Assembly (NCBI GenBank): GCA_020746105.1
Contig: CM036628.1
Location: 4,350,001-4,414,000 of the forward strand
Direction: 5' to 3'
DNA length: 64,000 nucleotides
DNA from: Trogon surrucura
Lineage: Eukaryota > Chordata > Aves > Trogoniformes > Trogonidae
Under the pieces are notes generated by a model. It saw only the letters and a program-made list of their open reading frames with translations. It was not told the DNA's origin and searched no databases. Below, one piece after another: positions 11,024-23,100 of the stretch. Both the position numbers and the translations under genes were made by a program. How positions within the stretch are numbered: position 1 is the first letter of the stretch; the number at the start of each line of letters is the position of its first letter.

Positions 11024-11269
11024 CATAATAATTACCTATCTTTAAATCAGGAAAAGTTGTTGTCTCCTCAAAGATGGTCACATTTACAAACACACTGGGA
11101 AGATGCTCCTCTGGTGAAGACATCTTAAGGAAGTGTTCTTCAGGCAATTAATTTTTCCAGCAGGATTATTTATCATAGTCTATATGCCCACAAATTAGTT
11201 CTCAGGGTTTATCATGGTAATTTAATCCTTTCTGCTGACTGTTAGTGTTCTTCGGAGGCTGAGCTGCCT

Positions 11270-11448
11270 AACTTTTTTTTGTAAAACCACTGTCTGCTGA
11301 GAAGACTAAACTGGAGCAGCAGACGAGGCACTCTGCTTTCACTTGGGTCTCTGAGCTCATTAATGTGGATAATTAATTGGAGCTTTGTAGCCCTCCCTTT
11401 CTACACTGAAAACAAGCAAGTCACAGTAGCTCTGCTGCCCCCCCTCAC
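11270..11448. promoter_or_regulatory. Candidate conserved noncoding element
   Basis: The centre holds 'cattaatgtggataattaat', with two homeodomain cores (TAAT / TAATTA) about a helical turn apart, flanked by mixed-complexity sequence without simple repeats. This composition is typical of developmental enhancers in bird introns. It is an inference from sequence character only; no conservation data were available. Confidence 0.25.
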
Positions 11449-13379
11449 CTGAGTACTCTTGCACAGACACCTGCTGCTCATAATTAAGATCCATTGCCCA
11501 AATTTACATATCCTGATTTCTATCACTCAGCTCCTAGAGACAAAGGAAAGCATTTACTGCAGGGAAATGACAGCTCAAATTATGCTTCTCGCGTATGGCT
11601 TGCCTGGGCAGCTGCTTATGCTAAAGGAGCCCGACATGAAACACCGGAGTGTTTCTATTTAAAAAGTATATGTTTGGATTCAGTTTAAAGAAAAGCACAT
11701 GGTGGATTTCCCCCTTAGGGGGATAATAGTCTTTTCACTAGATAACAAGTGTCAAAAGATGCCATAAACTTCAGGGCGGGCTTTGTTCAAGCACAGCACT
11801 GCGCAGAGCACAGCGGTGAACTTCGGGACTCCCTTCCCTCCCTAAAGTGGCTGTTCAAGTGCATGTGTCTGGTTTAAGAAGAGCAGACGTCTCACAACCC
11901 ACACTGTAAAGATCTTATCCTCAACTCCCCTGCGAAGCAGAGGCTGACCCTGACCGCCACAATTCAGCAAAGCTCGTACGGCACAGGACGGAGAACTGCT
12001 GTGGAGTCAGTTGATGGTCTTTGAAAACAAAAGTTCCAGGTATTCCCATGCAGAGCAAACAGAACATGGAGAGCCCACTGATACTTCAGAAGGAGGCAAC
12101 TTTCCATGCACACACACCTTTATTGAACTGGCAACATCGGCCGTCACCTGTTCCTTAGCTTTTCAAGTGGTGCTAATAACCACAATGAATGTCCTGGTAA
12201 TAGCTCAAGTTGTTCCTCACTGCATTTGTTCCTCCAGGTTTATTAGCAATGCCCCAGGGCGAGATGCAGCTTTCACTTGAAGCCTTTTAGAGTCTTCACT
12301 GGGTTTAAATCAGTCATCCAGATGATCAAAATTATTCTAAACCTTGTTTACTCACATGCCAAATGAGGCTAACCCAGAATAGCTAAGAGGGCAGAACTTC
12401 AATGTCATCAAGATTTGGATTTACAACTAGCTTCAGTTTATTTCCAAGCCTGCAATTCACATTCAAGCATGTTTTCAGCTCATATTGAAGAGAAGGAATT
12501 AAATTAAAGCTATGAATGGGAAACACAGGAATGTGAATACAGAGGGGCAGAGGGTGACCTCAGTACAAATATCAGTGTTAATCCAGAGTTATCTTCAGGA
12601 AGTTCAAGGCATAGTGGTACAAAACCAGATGAGTGGTTCCCAAATCTGGATGAGGGTCATGATGCTCTGCCCCTGGTTTTCTTCCTAGCGGAGAATCAAG
12701 CAGGAAACTTGACTTTCATTCACACTTCATCATTTGTGCTCTGCTTTATTGACATTTTTATATGAGCTGATCTAAAAAGTGACGCTTTTTTAAAGCGCTG
12801 TCGCCAAATTCCCCTAGTTTTCCTCAGAAAAGAGGTGGCATTCAAGACAGAGTCTCATAGTGTATCTCTGAGACTCTTGCCACATGTCTCTTTTCAAAGT
12901 TGTTTTTCTTTCAAATTTTCCTTCATACAAATATAAATTAGGTATATATAAAATGCAGTTTTCTGCTTCTTGAGCTTTGAAACAGAGAGCAATTGCTATT
13001 TTTGGAGCTATAAGCTAGATACACTTGATCTGGCATGGCAGTTCCTCTTTCTAGGGGCAAAAGAAAACACCCCATTCAAGGCATCTGAAAAGCAAAGTTC
13101 CACACCGAGTTCCTTTTAAGGGAATATAAAAAATCTAACATTAAAGTTACCTAAAATCATGACTTTTTTTTTCTGAAAACGATAGAACAATGGATATTTG
13201 ATTGTTTACATTTAAAAAAAAAAAAAAGAAAAAAAAGCCCTAATTTCTAATGGCGTTAACAGCTACTAAACTTCATTAAAAAACTGAGACACTTCAGAAC
13301 TAGACATGGAAATGGTACGTTATTCTTTATCTGTGACATAACTTCATAACACATCCATAGGAATACCTGTTCAGCAGCC
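11449..13379. other. Noncoding stretch with poly(A) run
   Basis: An A-rich run with a single interrupting G lies at 13214-13237. A near-perfect CCCCC/GGGGG palindrome is at 11709-11723. No gene or dispersed repeat is recognised. Confidence 0.5.
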
Positions 13380-13960
13380 TGTGGCAAATGAAAAAGACAA
13401 AGGAAAACATTGCACTGGGAGTCATTAATTGAATTAATTAACCTAGTGACATTGTCATAAGAAGAATTTATCTGGCAACCAGCAGGAGCAGATCTCCAAT
13501 CATTTCACCACGGCTTCTTCCACAGATTAACAGTCACACAAGTCCCTGGCAGCCGGCTGTTAACTCTGCAAATTATCAGAAATTAATTAGCCGAATGCTG
13601 TGCACCCATGTGGATATTTTTGTTTTTAGCTAAAGATTATGAAGCCAATAGCTCATCTGATGTTTTACGGAGGGAAAACATCATTGTTTAAACAAATAGA
13701 GTGCAGCGTGGCTTTCTAATGGGAGGAAGAAATAAAAAGTGGGGGGAAAAAAAAAAAGGAGGTGGAACTTAGAGTAAGCCAAAGTAACAAAAGCGAAACA
13801 CTTGTAAACAGGAATTAAACAATGCACTCCAAAACCAGAGACATACACCAATTAATTCAGAAAGGTCTGTTACATTTTATGAGAACAAAACCCATTCCAT
13901 TTGCATACTTTTCAGGACAATTAAGGTTGCTGCTTTAATTTATTAAGCTGAGATTCAACT
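13380..13960. promoter_or_regulatory. Candidate conserved noncoding element rich in homeodomain sites
   Basis: Several TAATTA/ATTAATT cores lie in under 600 bases: an ATTAATT-G-AATTAAT palindrome at 13424-13438, then sites near 13435, 13584, 13854 and 13935. Between them is mixed-complexity sequence with a retained CAGCCGGCTG word near 13550 and a TTTACGGAGGG near 13665. The pattern resembles clustered homeodomain-factor enhancers in gene-poor regions. A short G/A-rich stretch at 13741-13760 is simple sequence. Confidence 0.3.
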
Positions 13961-15499
13961 ATTCAGAAGTACTTCTGCGAGATAGCTTGGTTCGTCCAGA
14001 TAGGGATCGCTATATCACACATGAAAAACAGAGTTTTAAGGAAACTGAAAGGGCAACATGAAGCTTAGTCTTGTTATTTTCTGCAACCGCTTGTCAGAGT
14101 AACAGGCAACGTAACCACAGCACTTTGGAAAGACTCCTTTTGATATTGCAGTGCTTCTTAGGAGTAATCAAGGACTTGTCTGAAATAAAGCCTTAATCTC
14201 CGTGTGATTTAAACAAAAGAAAAGCAGATTCATTCTCACTGATGGGTTTCAACTGTCCTCTTCAAAATCTCTTTTATTTCCACCTGACAGTGCTTTATTT
14301 TCTATTTAAGTGGATTTGGAAAACTCCAGGAAGGATTTTTTTAAACATAGAAAACTAACACTTTACAATCAATTGGGATGCTTAATGCATTTATATTTAA
14401 CAGTCTACAATAACTCATGGTTTTGGCGAAGTGGAGCTTATGGACCACAAGCAATAACAAATTTAGCCCAAGAACATACATATTCATCAGGATACAGAGC
14501 TGCAGTGAGGGTAAAAGGTAGGCAGGGGGAAACAGAAAAGGGGAAAAAAAAAAAAAAGATTGGAGCATCAACAAACTTCCTTTGAGGATGTACAGAAACA
14601 AGAGGGTCAGATGGGATGTTGCTGACACTCAATACTGAGTCTCTGAGGGGACTGCAGGTCTGAAATAATATCTTCCTAAGACACCCTAAGGGAAACCTGA
14701 CTGGCCAGGTTATCATTCCGGTCGAATGGGGTATTCTTCCCATAGGGAGCTGCAGGCTCAGATTTCCAGTCCCTGAGGGGAGATGAGGCTGTGAGGGTCT
14801 TTCTGAGGACGAGGCAACCCTGCGAGCTGAGAAGAAGCCTCTGGCAGCAAGTTTGAGTTTGGAGATGTCCAAACATAGTGGGGCAATGCAAGGAGAAAGA
14901 ATAGGCGATGCTCTCCCATCTCTCAGCAAAATCAAAAATAGTCCAACACCAAAGAGCACTGACCCCTGTCCGGGCCAAGCTATTCCCCTTCTCAAGCCTC
15001 CTAATCACAGGTAGGGCATGTCACAAACTCAAACACATTCATTTACGCTTGGCTGAAAATATAAAGTTCTATTTATGGGGAATAGGAGGTTTCCAGTCTT
15101 ACATTCTATATGGGACCAAAGCTCATATCAGAGAAACTCTTCTAATCCAAAACACTCTGTGCCAATGCCTATCCAAAAAATAGGGATTTTCAGAGGAAAT
15201 CCATTGGCAAAGCAGTCAGCTGCCATCTTTACTTGTTCCCTATTTGCTCAGATAGCTGACAGGTTACTTCCACAACAGGTACGGAGCTAGGGAATTTGCC
15301 TCTGTGCAGAGAGCCAGAAAGTCTTACCTGGAAAACATGAAAAGTCTAGAAACTTGAAGTTTTCAGACATCAACAATTTCCAATGTTATTAAGCAGCCTT
15401 TAAAAACGTGGAGAGTGCAAGCCCGGAATCCCAATGATAGTAAAAAAAATACTCCTCAAAAAACTAAAACCAATCAACCCCCCCCAAAAAAAACAAACA
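13961..15499. other. Noncoding stretch with longest minus-strand open frame
   Basis: A 185-codon open frame on the minus strand (14995 down to 14438) overlaps a second 110-codon minus frame (15008-14676) in another register. The predicted proteins are Ser/Leu/Pro-rich with no recognised domain; part of the first is a Phe run from the A13 tract at 14544-14556. A strong minus-strand splice donor (CAG|GTAAGA) lies at 15328/15327. The stretch is downstream, in minus sense, of the LTR-like block at 15500-15857. No known function is assigned. Confidence 0.4.
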
Positions 15500-15857
15500 G
15501 AAAAGGAGCTGTGCCACTCCCACCCACAGAGGCAGAGAAAGACAACCCAAGACCGTGCGGATGAACAGTGCTCCTCCAGTGTGAAACCAGGGGGCAGGAA
15601 CAGCAGCAGCACAGGGAAGGATGATGAACAGACAACAGCAACTCCTCCAGCTCATCAGGCACTAAAGCCTCAGGGCTCTTCTCAGGGGCCCTTTTGTACT
15701 GAGCACCATGGGAAGGAACATGATGATTGGTCCATTTGGGTCACCTGACCCATCCTCCTCTCCCCATTGGCACAGTTGCCCCTCTTTCCCCCTTGTGATA
15801 TCTCCCTGTGCCAGGAGCCCCAGAAAACTTCCCTCCTGGTGCTCTCAAACCAGGACA
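15500..15857 (-). mobile_element. Solo-LTR-like element (copy B)
   Basis: Read on the minus strand, the block opens with TGTCCTGGTTTGAGAGCACC, matching copy A at 5676 and resembling the TGTCCTGGTTT start of common avian endogenous-retrovirus LTRs. It then carries two CCAAT boxes (ATTGG on + at 15766-15770 and 15726-15730) and a TATA-like TACAAAAG (15691-15698), spaced as in a retroviral U3 promoter. A GC-rich transcribed-region-like part and a G/T-rich end follow. No internal gag/pol/env sequence or second LTR in the same orientation is present, so a solo LTR is the simplest reading. The low-coordinate edge is uncertain (possibly about 15440). Confidence 0.6.
15691..15730 (-). promoter_or_regulatory. 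LTR core promoter (CCAAT + TATA-like)
   Basis: On the minus strand a CCAAT (15730-15726) precedes TACAAAAG (15698-15691) by about 28 bases; a second CCAAT lies further upstream. This matches the layout of a retroviral U3 promoter firing toward lower coordinates. Activity is unknown. Confidence 0.35.
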
Positions 15858-15924
15858 TACGACACAAACCACCCACTCAGAGAGACTTAAATTTAAGCTC
15901 CTAAATCTGTATTTATGCAAAAAA

Positions 15925-15945
15925 CCAAAACAAAACAAAACCAAA
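15925..15945. repeat. (CAAAA)n simple repeat
   Basis: Imperfect CAAAA units just outside the LTR-like block's 5' end. Confidence 0.75.
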
Positions 15946-16852
15946 TAACTTCATTTTTTGAATGCTGATTTCTCATTGCCTGGCTTCAGAAACCTGAACT
16001 TTATATATCTGTACATAGACAGACAACTCCACTGAGAAAGAATGAGGTGTTGGGAATAAGCTACAAGGATTAAGATAGCTAAATAGGAAAACAGATATTA
16101 GAACACGAGCACTTAATTATGGGGTAATTTTCTTAGGACCTGCAAATTTCTACTGTAAGATCCATTATTTTTTTATATAGACTACCATAAGCACTAAAAT
16201 AATCAAGAGCCAACCTGCCTTAATTTTTCAGATAACTTTTATTGTTATATCTCATGGGATTTGAATTCTTGTAGACCTCTTCCAAGTATTTATCTTAGAG
16301 GATTGTCGTAATGTCAGAACTACGTAACTCTTACAAATTAGTTTTTAAACCAAGCCATCAAGAATCATTTAAAAAAGAGAATGCCTTTGCAAAAGCTGTA
16401 GCAGAACTCTTCTCAGCCTAACCTTGTTGGACATTTCTAATTAAACAGCACTCCAGTAGAACAGAAAAGTGCACTTAGTATAAGCCTGTGTACAAGGATT
16501 TGCAGTATTATTTTTTTTGTGCAAGTCTGTGAGCATAGATGCTCAGGCAAAGAAGCAGCGGAAAAAGGCTGCATTTCATTTTGAGAATATCTTAAGAAGC
16601 CCTGTGAAAATCTTGTGTATCATATCCTGAGTACGTTATTGACCCAGAAGAGAAAGAGAACAACTCTACCTAAGAGGAGATTTGTTTCCTTAGGTCTGTG
16701 AAAATTCTGTTTTTATATTTTCCAGTGCTCTTGTACCGTAACTGTCTTGTGTGAGTACTTTCAACTAGAAGAAATCTTCAGCGCATACGATATACTGCCC
16801 TGTAAAGTTACATAGGTTTCTATCCTCTTTCGTGGATCTTGTGAAAAGCCCT

Positions 16853-16875
16853 CGTGCACACACGTGCGTGTGTGT
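16853..16875. repeat. Alternating Pu-Py inverted repeat (Z-DNA-prone)
   Basis: Twenty-three bases alternate strictly between pyrimidine and purine. Inside, CACACACG-TG-CGTGTGTG (16857-16874) is a perfect 8-bp inverted repeat around two bases. CG and CA/TG dinucleotides favour left-handed DNA. Confidence 0.7.
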
Positions 16876-19731
16876 TTGTCCCTACGTTACAAAAGCACTT
16901 GTGCTTTGTGTGAAGAGCCTTGTGCCTCCTCAACTTCTCATATCCAAGGGGAAATAATGTTCCCAAAGGCTTCCACTGTGAAAAGACTGCAGTAACACCT
17001 TTTGTATAAGTTTTATTGTGCTCAGATGACAATAGCTTGTATTTTTTCTACATCAGAAGATCTTTTCACGTGTTTTCCCTCCCCCTACCCATTAGAAAAC
17101 ATATGTTCCTCAGTGCAATGTAAAACAAAACATGGGAAGAGACAGCAGCTTTAACCAGAACTTTCAGAAAAACATGTTTTTTGTTTTCTTGCATTTTCCT
17201 GGGTGACTTGTCATGTCCAATAGTGTCATTCACATCTGATTAGGTGACTTTATGACTCCAAGACATAAAGCTACATGACTGATGCACCTCGATGCAATGC
17301 ACTGCAAGATGACTCACTGTGAAACTTAAAACAATGTGCTTTTCAGAAAGCTTAACCCTTACTGCTCAGAGTCAAATTCCACTAAGATACATCCATCACA
17401 ATGAACAGGGTATGATAGAGGGTGACCATTGAGTTAAAGGTATAAAGAAGGAAAGTGGCTTTTCAGAAAATGATTTAGTAAAAGATCTGAAGAATATGTT
17501 GTTGAGTTTTTGACTTCTTATTAGTATATCAGACAGTGGCTCAACACGCCTTATAAAAATCATTTCCGGTAGAATGCTTAATTTTTGACACATCTAGAAT
17601 ATTTTGCACGAGATTCCTATGGAATCAATAAGACAGATAATTTGTTTGCATCATTTATCCAGCCTTCCACTATGAAAAATCATGTGTACTGGTCACACGT
17701 CCCATCTCCACATTGAAGAATTATTAGCAATGGTCTTATGCACCTGCAAATATTGAGGCACTGTAACAGAAACAGCAGCAGATAGTTCACAGAGTAACAA
17801 TTTACAAGTTATTGTGGTTTTAACAAAGCATATTTCTGCCTAAATGAGATGTTTTAGTAAAATATTAATTAGATGATGAAAAATGTCGGGGGCAGGTAGC
17901 ATTAATTGCCACCTACGGTTATTTCCCCGGTGACAATACAGAGATGCTTTGACGTATGCTTTTGGGGAGAAACATTTTTCATGAGAAAAAAATTTTGAAA
18001 CCAATTTACTATTTATTTTATGCAGGAAAAGATACACACAAAGAAATACATACATGGCATCATTCACAGATTTCTGCTTTTTTAACAAAACCTAGTCTAG
18101 TTGTCTACTTAGATATAATCTAATAGCACAGAAATAATTGTGCTGTATTAAAGTAATACAGGTGTTTACCTGTAGACAGTAACACATTTCAACATTAGCT
18201 ATTATTATATCACAAAGTAATATTATTTTCTTGCATTACTTGATCATTAGGTCTCCAAAAAATCCCACTGCTCATCTGCACAATCTTCTTTTGAGCTATT
18301 TTAGCTATTTAAAAATAATCCACCAGTAAAGGAAATGGAACAGGTTACAATGGTATGATTTTGAGAATTTCGTTAGCCATGCGGGGAAATATCAAACCAT
18401 CTGGTGTCCAAACAAACAAGACATACTGCAGCAGCGATGGAAGAGCTGCATTTTGCCTTAGAGCTCCTGGTGAGCCACAGACACCATTCGTCTCCCACTT
18501 TGGACCTTTCTCTGAAGAGTGGGAGGTTGGATCCCTCCCTTGCTAAGATCCGTCTCCCCAGGAGAAGTCAAACCACACAACACCAACACGAGACAGCCAG
18601 CAGTAACAATGAGGGCATCAACCCAAAGCTAATCAACATCAGTTTATCCACAACCCATGCTGTCAGAATAACTCAAAAATCAAGTTTGTGTGCCAGAAGT
18701 TGGTGCAAAAGGTTTGTATTTCTGTGGTGTTTCATGGGTAATATGTTTTTTAATAAATCAGACTAATAAAACCTTAAAACTACGTACATTAAATGGATTT
18801 AAAGCTGGTTAAATAATAGGTTTTCACATGTAATTACAAATAAGAATCATGTTTAACAGCTGTTTCAAATGCAGTCCCTAAGGATTTGTTTTTTGCTACT
18901 TAATTCTATCAATGACTCAGAGAAAGAATCAAATATAAAATCATTACTGATAAACAACACAGAACAGGGAGTGCTAACTAAAGAAGACAAGATCAATAAT
19001 ACAAAGTAATCGGAGTGGCTTCATAAATTATGCACAGTGAGCAAATACACATTTCGTTAGAGACAAATATAAAAACACAAACCTGGAAGTGAAGAATGCA
19101 GGCCACAGTAACAGGCTGAGGAATCTATCCGTGAGACTGCTGACTTTGAGAAAAATCTGTGAGGTTGTGGATGAAAATCGGTCTCCTGCACAAAAAAAGT
19201 AAGCAAGAGGGCCAGTGTAGTCTTAAGCTACATAAGTAGCAGAACCTCAAGGAGCAGCAGGCTACACTGCCTTTTTACCTGATATTGGTATTACTCTTCC
19301 TGAAATCTGTGCACAGTTCTGGCATTTACAATTCAAAAATGGTACCAGAGACTCCAAGATTGCAGAGAAAAGACACATGAATGAGTAAAAGGTGAAAATG
19401 TGCTTTGTGGTGAAAGACTCCAGGAGCACTTTCTATTTAGTTCCTTTCAAAAAAAGACCATCTGATTCAATCACAGCCCCTACACAGTACAAAAGGAAGA
19501 GAAAAGTGACAGCTGATGCTGCTGCATTTTAGACAGAAGACACGGTGGCTGAATTTTGAAACTTGATAAATTCACATGAACAGCAAAGTTCAGATTTCAC
19601 TCCAAAGGTGAGCTGGTAGAATTACCGCAGAGAATCTGTAATTTTTTTTCTTTATTGTGCATGAATAGTTCTGTTAAGTCACATGTACTGACCTTGCAGC
19701 AACAACTCACAGGCGAGTCCCACTGTTTAAG

Positions 19732-19780
19732 TTAAGTTAGATGACCACAATCGTCCCTGTTGACCTTCAAATCCATGACA
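19732..19780 (+). mobile_element. CR1 LINE, old 3' end fragment
   Basis: The stretch 'gttagatgaccacaatcgtc' followed by 'cctgttgaccttcaaatcc' matches the 3' block of an older CR1 subfamily shared among sauropsids (tagatgatcacaat-ggtccctt-ctggcctt-aaatctatga). It lies 15 bases from a CR1 piece in the opposite orientation, so two insertions or an inversion are implied. Confidence 0.55.
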
Positions 19781-19794
19781 CTAGCTGAAGATTA

Positions 19795-20135
19795 GACCCT
19801 AAGCCTGGAAGAAAAAGTATTGGCCTTCTTGGCCACCGAGCACACTCCTGGCTCATCTTCAGCCAGCTGTGAACCAGCACCCCTAGATCCTTTTCCACCA
19901 GGCAGCTCTCCAGCCTGTAGCACTGCTGGGGGGTGTTGTGACCCAAGTGCAAGAACTGGCACTGAACCTTGCTGTACCTCGTACGATTGGACTGGGCTCA
20001 CTGATCCAGCCTGTCCAGGTCCCTCTGTAGGGTCTTCCTGCTCTCAAGCAAATCAACACTCTCACCCAAGTTGGTGTCATCTGCAAACTGACTGAAGGTG
20101 CACTCAATGCTCTCACCCACATCATTGATTGATTC
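19795..20135 (-). mobile_element. CR1 LINE, reverse-transcriptase-region fragment
   Basis: Minus-strand translation in shifting frames gives CR1 ORF2 segments: an IND..ES..C.F start, the RT catalytic FADD (20087-20076, intact), the 'LQRDLDRLD' stretch, and [12 protein letters not shown] followed by AKKAN. Frameshifts and a stop break the frame, and the element is cut at both ends (no 3' tail). It therefore encodes no functional enzyme. The RT family is recognisable because this block is the most conserved part of CR1. Confidence 0.85.
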
Positions 20136-23100
20136 GAGATAGATTTCCACTAGAAATCAGTCTAAGAGCCATCTTATTGTGCAAGCTACTGGCCACGAAC
20201 TCCAGATTGTCCCTTACAGCTGTGAGTTGGCTAAAAAACCCCTAAGACTTACGGAACACTTTCACTTCTACATGAGCTGCAAAAAAAGCTCAAGAACAAT
20301 TGTTCCCCGTGGGAAGGGGGAAACTGGAATAAGAGAATCTTATGAACTTCTCACTATTGATTACCTGCACTTAGCTGGGAGAGTAGATGGAGTATAGCCT
20401 ATCACTGCTGCTCAAGGTTGTCTGTCATGTGCGCTGGTGGCAAACAGACCAGAAGAGTATGGCATTTCAATGAAGAGAAGATTAATAAATCTATTTGCTG
20501 AAAAGAAGTTGCATCCAGTTATTAAAATTCAATCCAATTTTTTACAACTGCAGAATTTATTTGGCTCTGCTAGGAGGATAGGATTGAAAACCAGCCACCG
20601 GTAGCTTTTATTTGAGTTTATTCTGCTATTCAAACATGAAAAGCAACTGGGAGTTACCCCTGCATCGTGCCATCTATATCAGTAAAACCTGCTATGGCCT
20701 TATGATATTCGAGACATTGACTCATCCAACTGTTCATTGCTCCACTCTATCACTCTCTCATTTGCTTGTATTCTTAAACTAGGAATAGGAAGACTGAGAT
20801 GCTCTAAGCAGGCAGACTCCTATGTGGTTGCAACCTGAGTGCAAAAAGACACTGCATGAAAAATTCCCACCTGCATCAAACACTCTTATCTTCTTCCCAT
20901 TTCTTTTGCCCTCTCCCACTCACCTGGAACTGAACACTTCCCCTTTGTTTTATCTTATCTTGAAAACAAGGAAATACCACAAGTTACATGTCAATATGAC
21001 CTCTGTGAACTAGGAAAAAGCTGTCTAATGTAATGCCTTGTGGCTCCATTAAACCAATTAAAGATGCATCTTGAATTCTAGCAGTGTTGGGAAAAGAAAA
21101 TATGCTTTAGGCTGTGCGCTTAAAAAATGTAAAGAGACTAGAGATAAAGACTTGTTCTTGTACCCAGAGATCCTTCGTAAATTGAGTTTACGTAAGAGCT
21201 TCTTAAAATAAGCTTTAACCTCTCTTTTTCCATTTACTGCATATTTTCACTCTGTATGTATTTCATGGATTAAAATGAAAATGTTAGCATTTTAAGCAAG
21301 CTGAAGGTTAACTGGGGAAATGAGAAGTAGCCTCTAACAGAAGGGTTAAGAATTTTCTTTCTGTACTTTAGAAATCAGTAAAACAATGAGCAAGATGAAA
21401 CATTTGTATTTATTGGATTTCCTTTGCCTTCTCAAAGTACAAATTCCTTGCTCCACAGAAGACTGGGGGCTGAGTTTTCACTTTAGCTTTCCTCTTATAC
21501 TTGTCTATTAGGCCATACTTTTTAACCAGAAAAAGTTAGGATACATTAAATACTCTTCTAGGTCAGTGCAGATCCTTATGGGCTCGACTCACGACAGGGC
21601 TTCCCACATTGACCATACCGCAATGTACAGAGGAACAGATTCAATACAGAGGAGCAAAAGCAGGATGCTGACTCTCTCTGAGGATGTCAGAAACAGTTGT
21701 GCCATCCCTGGACTGCACAGAAAAAAAATTATCTTAAATGTCCTGCTCTTCTGCATTTGATTCTTACTTTTGCGTGGAATCAGCACCAGATTAATCCTGT
21801 CTGAAGGCAGAGATGGCCAAGTCTAAGAAGCACTAAAAATCTTTAATTTAGATCCATGTTTGCAAGGAATGGCCCAAGTTTCCTAATGTTGCAGGTAAAA
21901 ATGTCACGTTACATTATGACATTAAACCAAGCAAAGTCAAACAGAACTTAAAAGCTTTTCAGGGTCTTTGAAGACTGGGGAAGGACAATGTTCCTGCATG
22001 ACTCTTGCCCTACTGATGTCCAGTCTTGATCTGAAGACACATTAGATATATGCTACCCACATTAGTACCTTTTCACTGGACAAATTAATACAGAGAGCTT
22101 TTCCACACACAACTGTTGCAGCAGTACACACTCTTGTGGTTGGGGACGTCATCTGATTAAATACATAAGCTGGTATGGTCTTTAATATGGGCATCTATAT
22201 AGAGATCTCTTATGTATCAGACCAGTTTTCCCTTCCTATAGGGGAAAGGTTGTAGTGAATGCTTACAGTGATGTTTGCTCCCTGACCATATTAGTGTAAT
22301 AATACTGGATTTTAGGAAAGCAGTGTAGTTTCTGGGTACATGTAGTGCATTAGTGTCAGAGTAAGATTTGACAGAAAGTTGTCCTTGATTACCTTCAACT
22401 TAATCTGCCTTTGGTTTCTGCATGACTCACAGAGAAAAATCATTAGCAAAAAAAAGTATGGTTTAACAAAGGCATTTACCTGAGAATGTTTTGTATTTTT
22501 TTTAATTTCCACATCACTTGTGAGGTCAGGAAGCCACTTCCCTGTGGGCCTGTCTGGCTGCAGAGAGGATCTTGGCTGCATCTGGAGATACCTGATCTTG
22601 GATGAAACGAGCTGGTGAGCTTCTGATAAATGCTTTGCTGAGATGAAGTCCAAAGACCTGCCCTCAGGTGTGACGACAAGATGCTTCTGCAGATATCCCA
22701 CAGGAGCACAGCTCCAGCTCCATTAGATGACAATAAACTAGAATTACATTTCACCAGCTTCATCTGACAACAGGGAAAATAAAAGCTTTACCACACTGAA
22801 TCCAGAGGGACAGCACTAGTAAGTTCGCAACCTCATCCTGCATGATAGAACTTTCTTCCACGAGTGGAGGACAGTTCTGTTTCTACGGCCAGTGTGCTGC
22901 AACTGCTAGTAAGGGAAAGATTTCTGCATGAAAGACAGCTGGGGTGGAGATCATCTGCCTGTAAATGAACTCAACCTATAGGAAGCTACGGTCACTGCTT
23001 CTGGTCCTGGACATCACTCCTAAAAGTTGCAAGATTAAAATGAGAGGAGGGTCAGAGTCTTACATGAAAACAGCTGTATATCATCTACCATCACATCTTA

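Larger units (their letters stand above)
9661..11269. other. Noncoding stretch with purine tracts
   Basis: It holds two polypurine tracts (10133-10166 and 10999-11023). A 184-codon open frame on + (10077-10631) runs through the first tract, giving a Lys/Arg-rich segment, and has no recognisable domain. It is considered a chance frame. Confidence 0.5.
15858..19731. other. AT-rich noncoding stretch
   Basis: Contents are a short CAAAA repeat (15925-15945) and a 23-bp alternating purine-pyrimidine inverted repeat (16853-16875). Otherwise no recognisable elements are seen. A 120-codon + frame at 18404-18766 shows no domain. Confidence 0.5.

Noticed and set aside
14438..14995. 185-codon minus-strand open frame as a gene by itself
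   Set aside because: No recognised domain, and part is a Phe run from an A13 tract. Kept only as a component of the LTR finding, not as a CDS.
15328..15345. 18-nt minus-strand microexon
   Set aside because: The donor is strong, but the acceptor tract (cttcaagtttctag) is modest. More useful as a lone donor downstream of the LTR.
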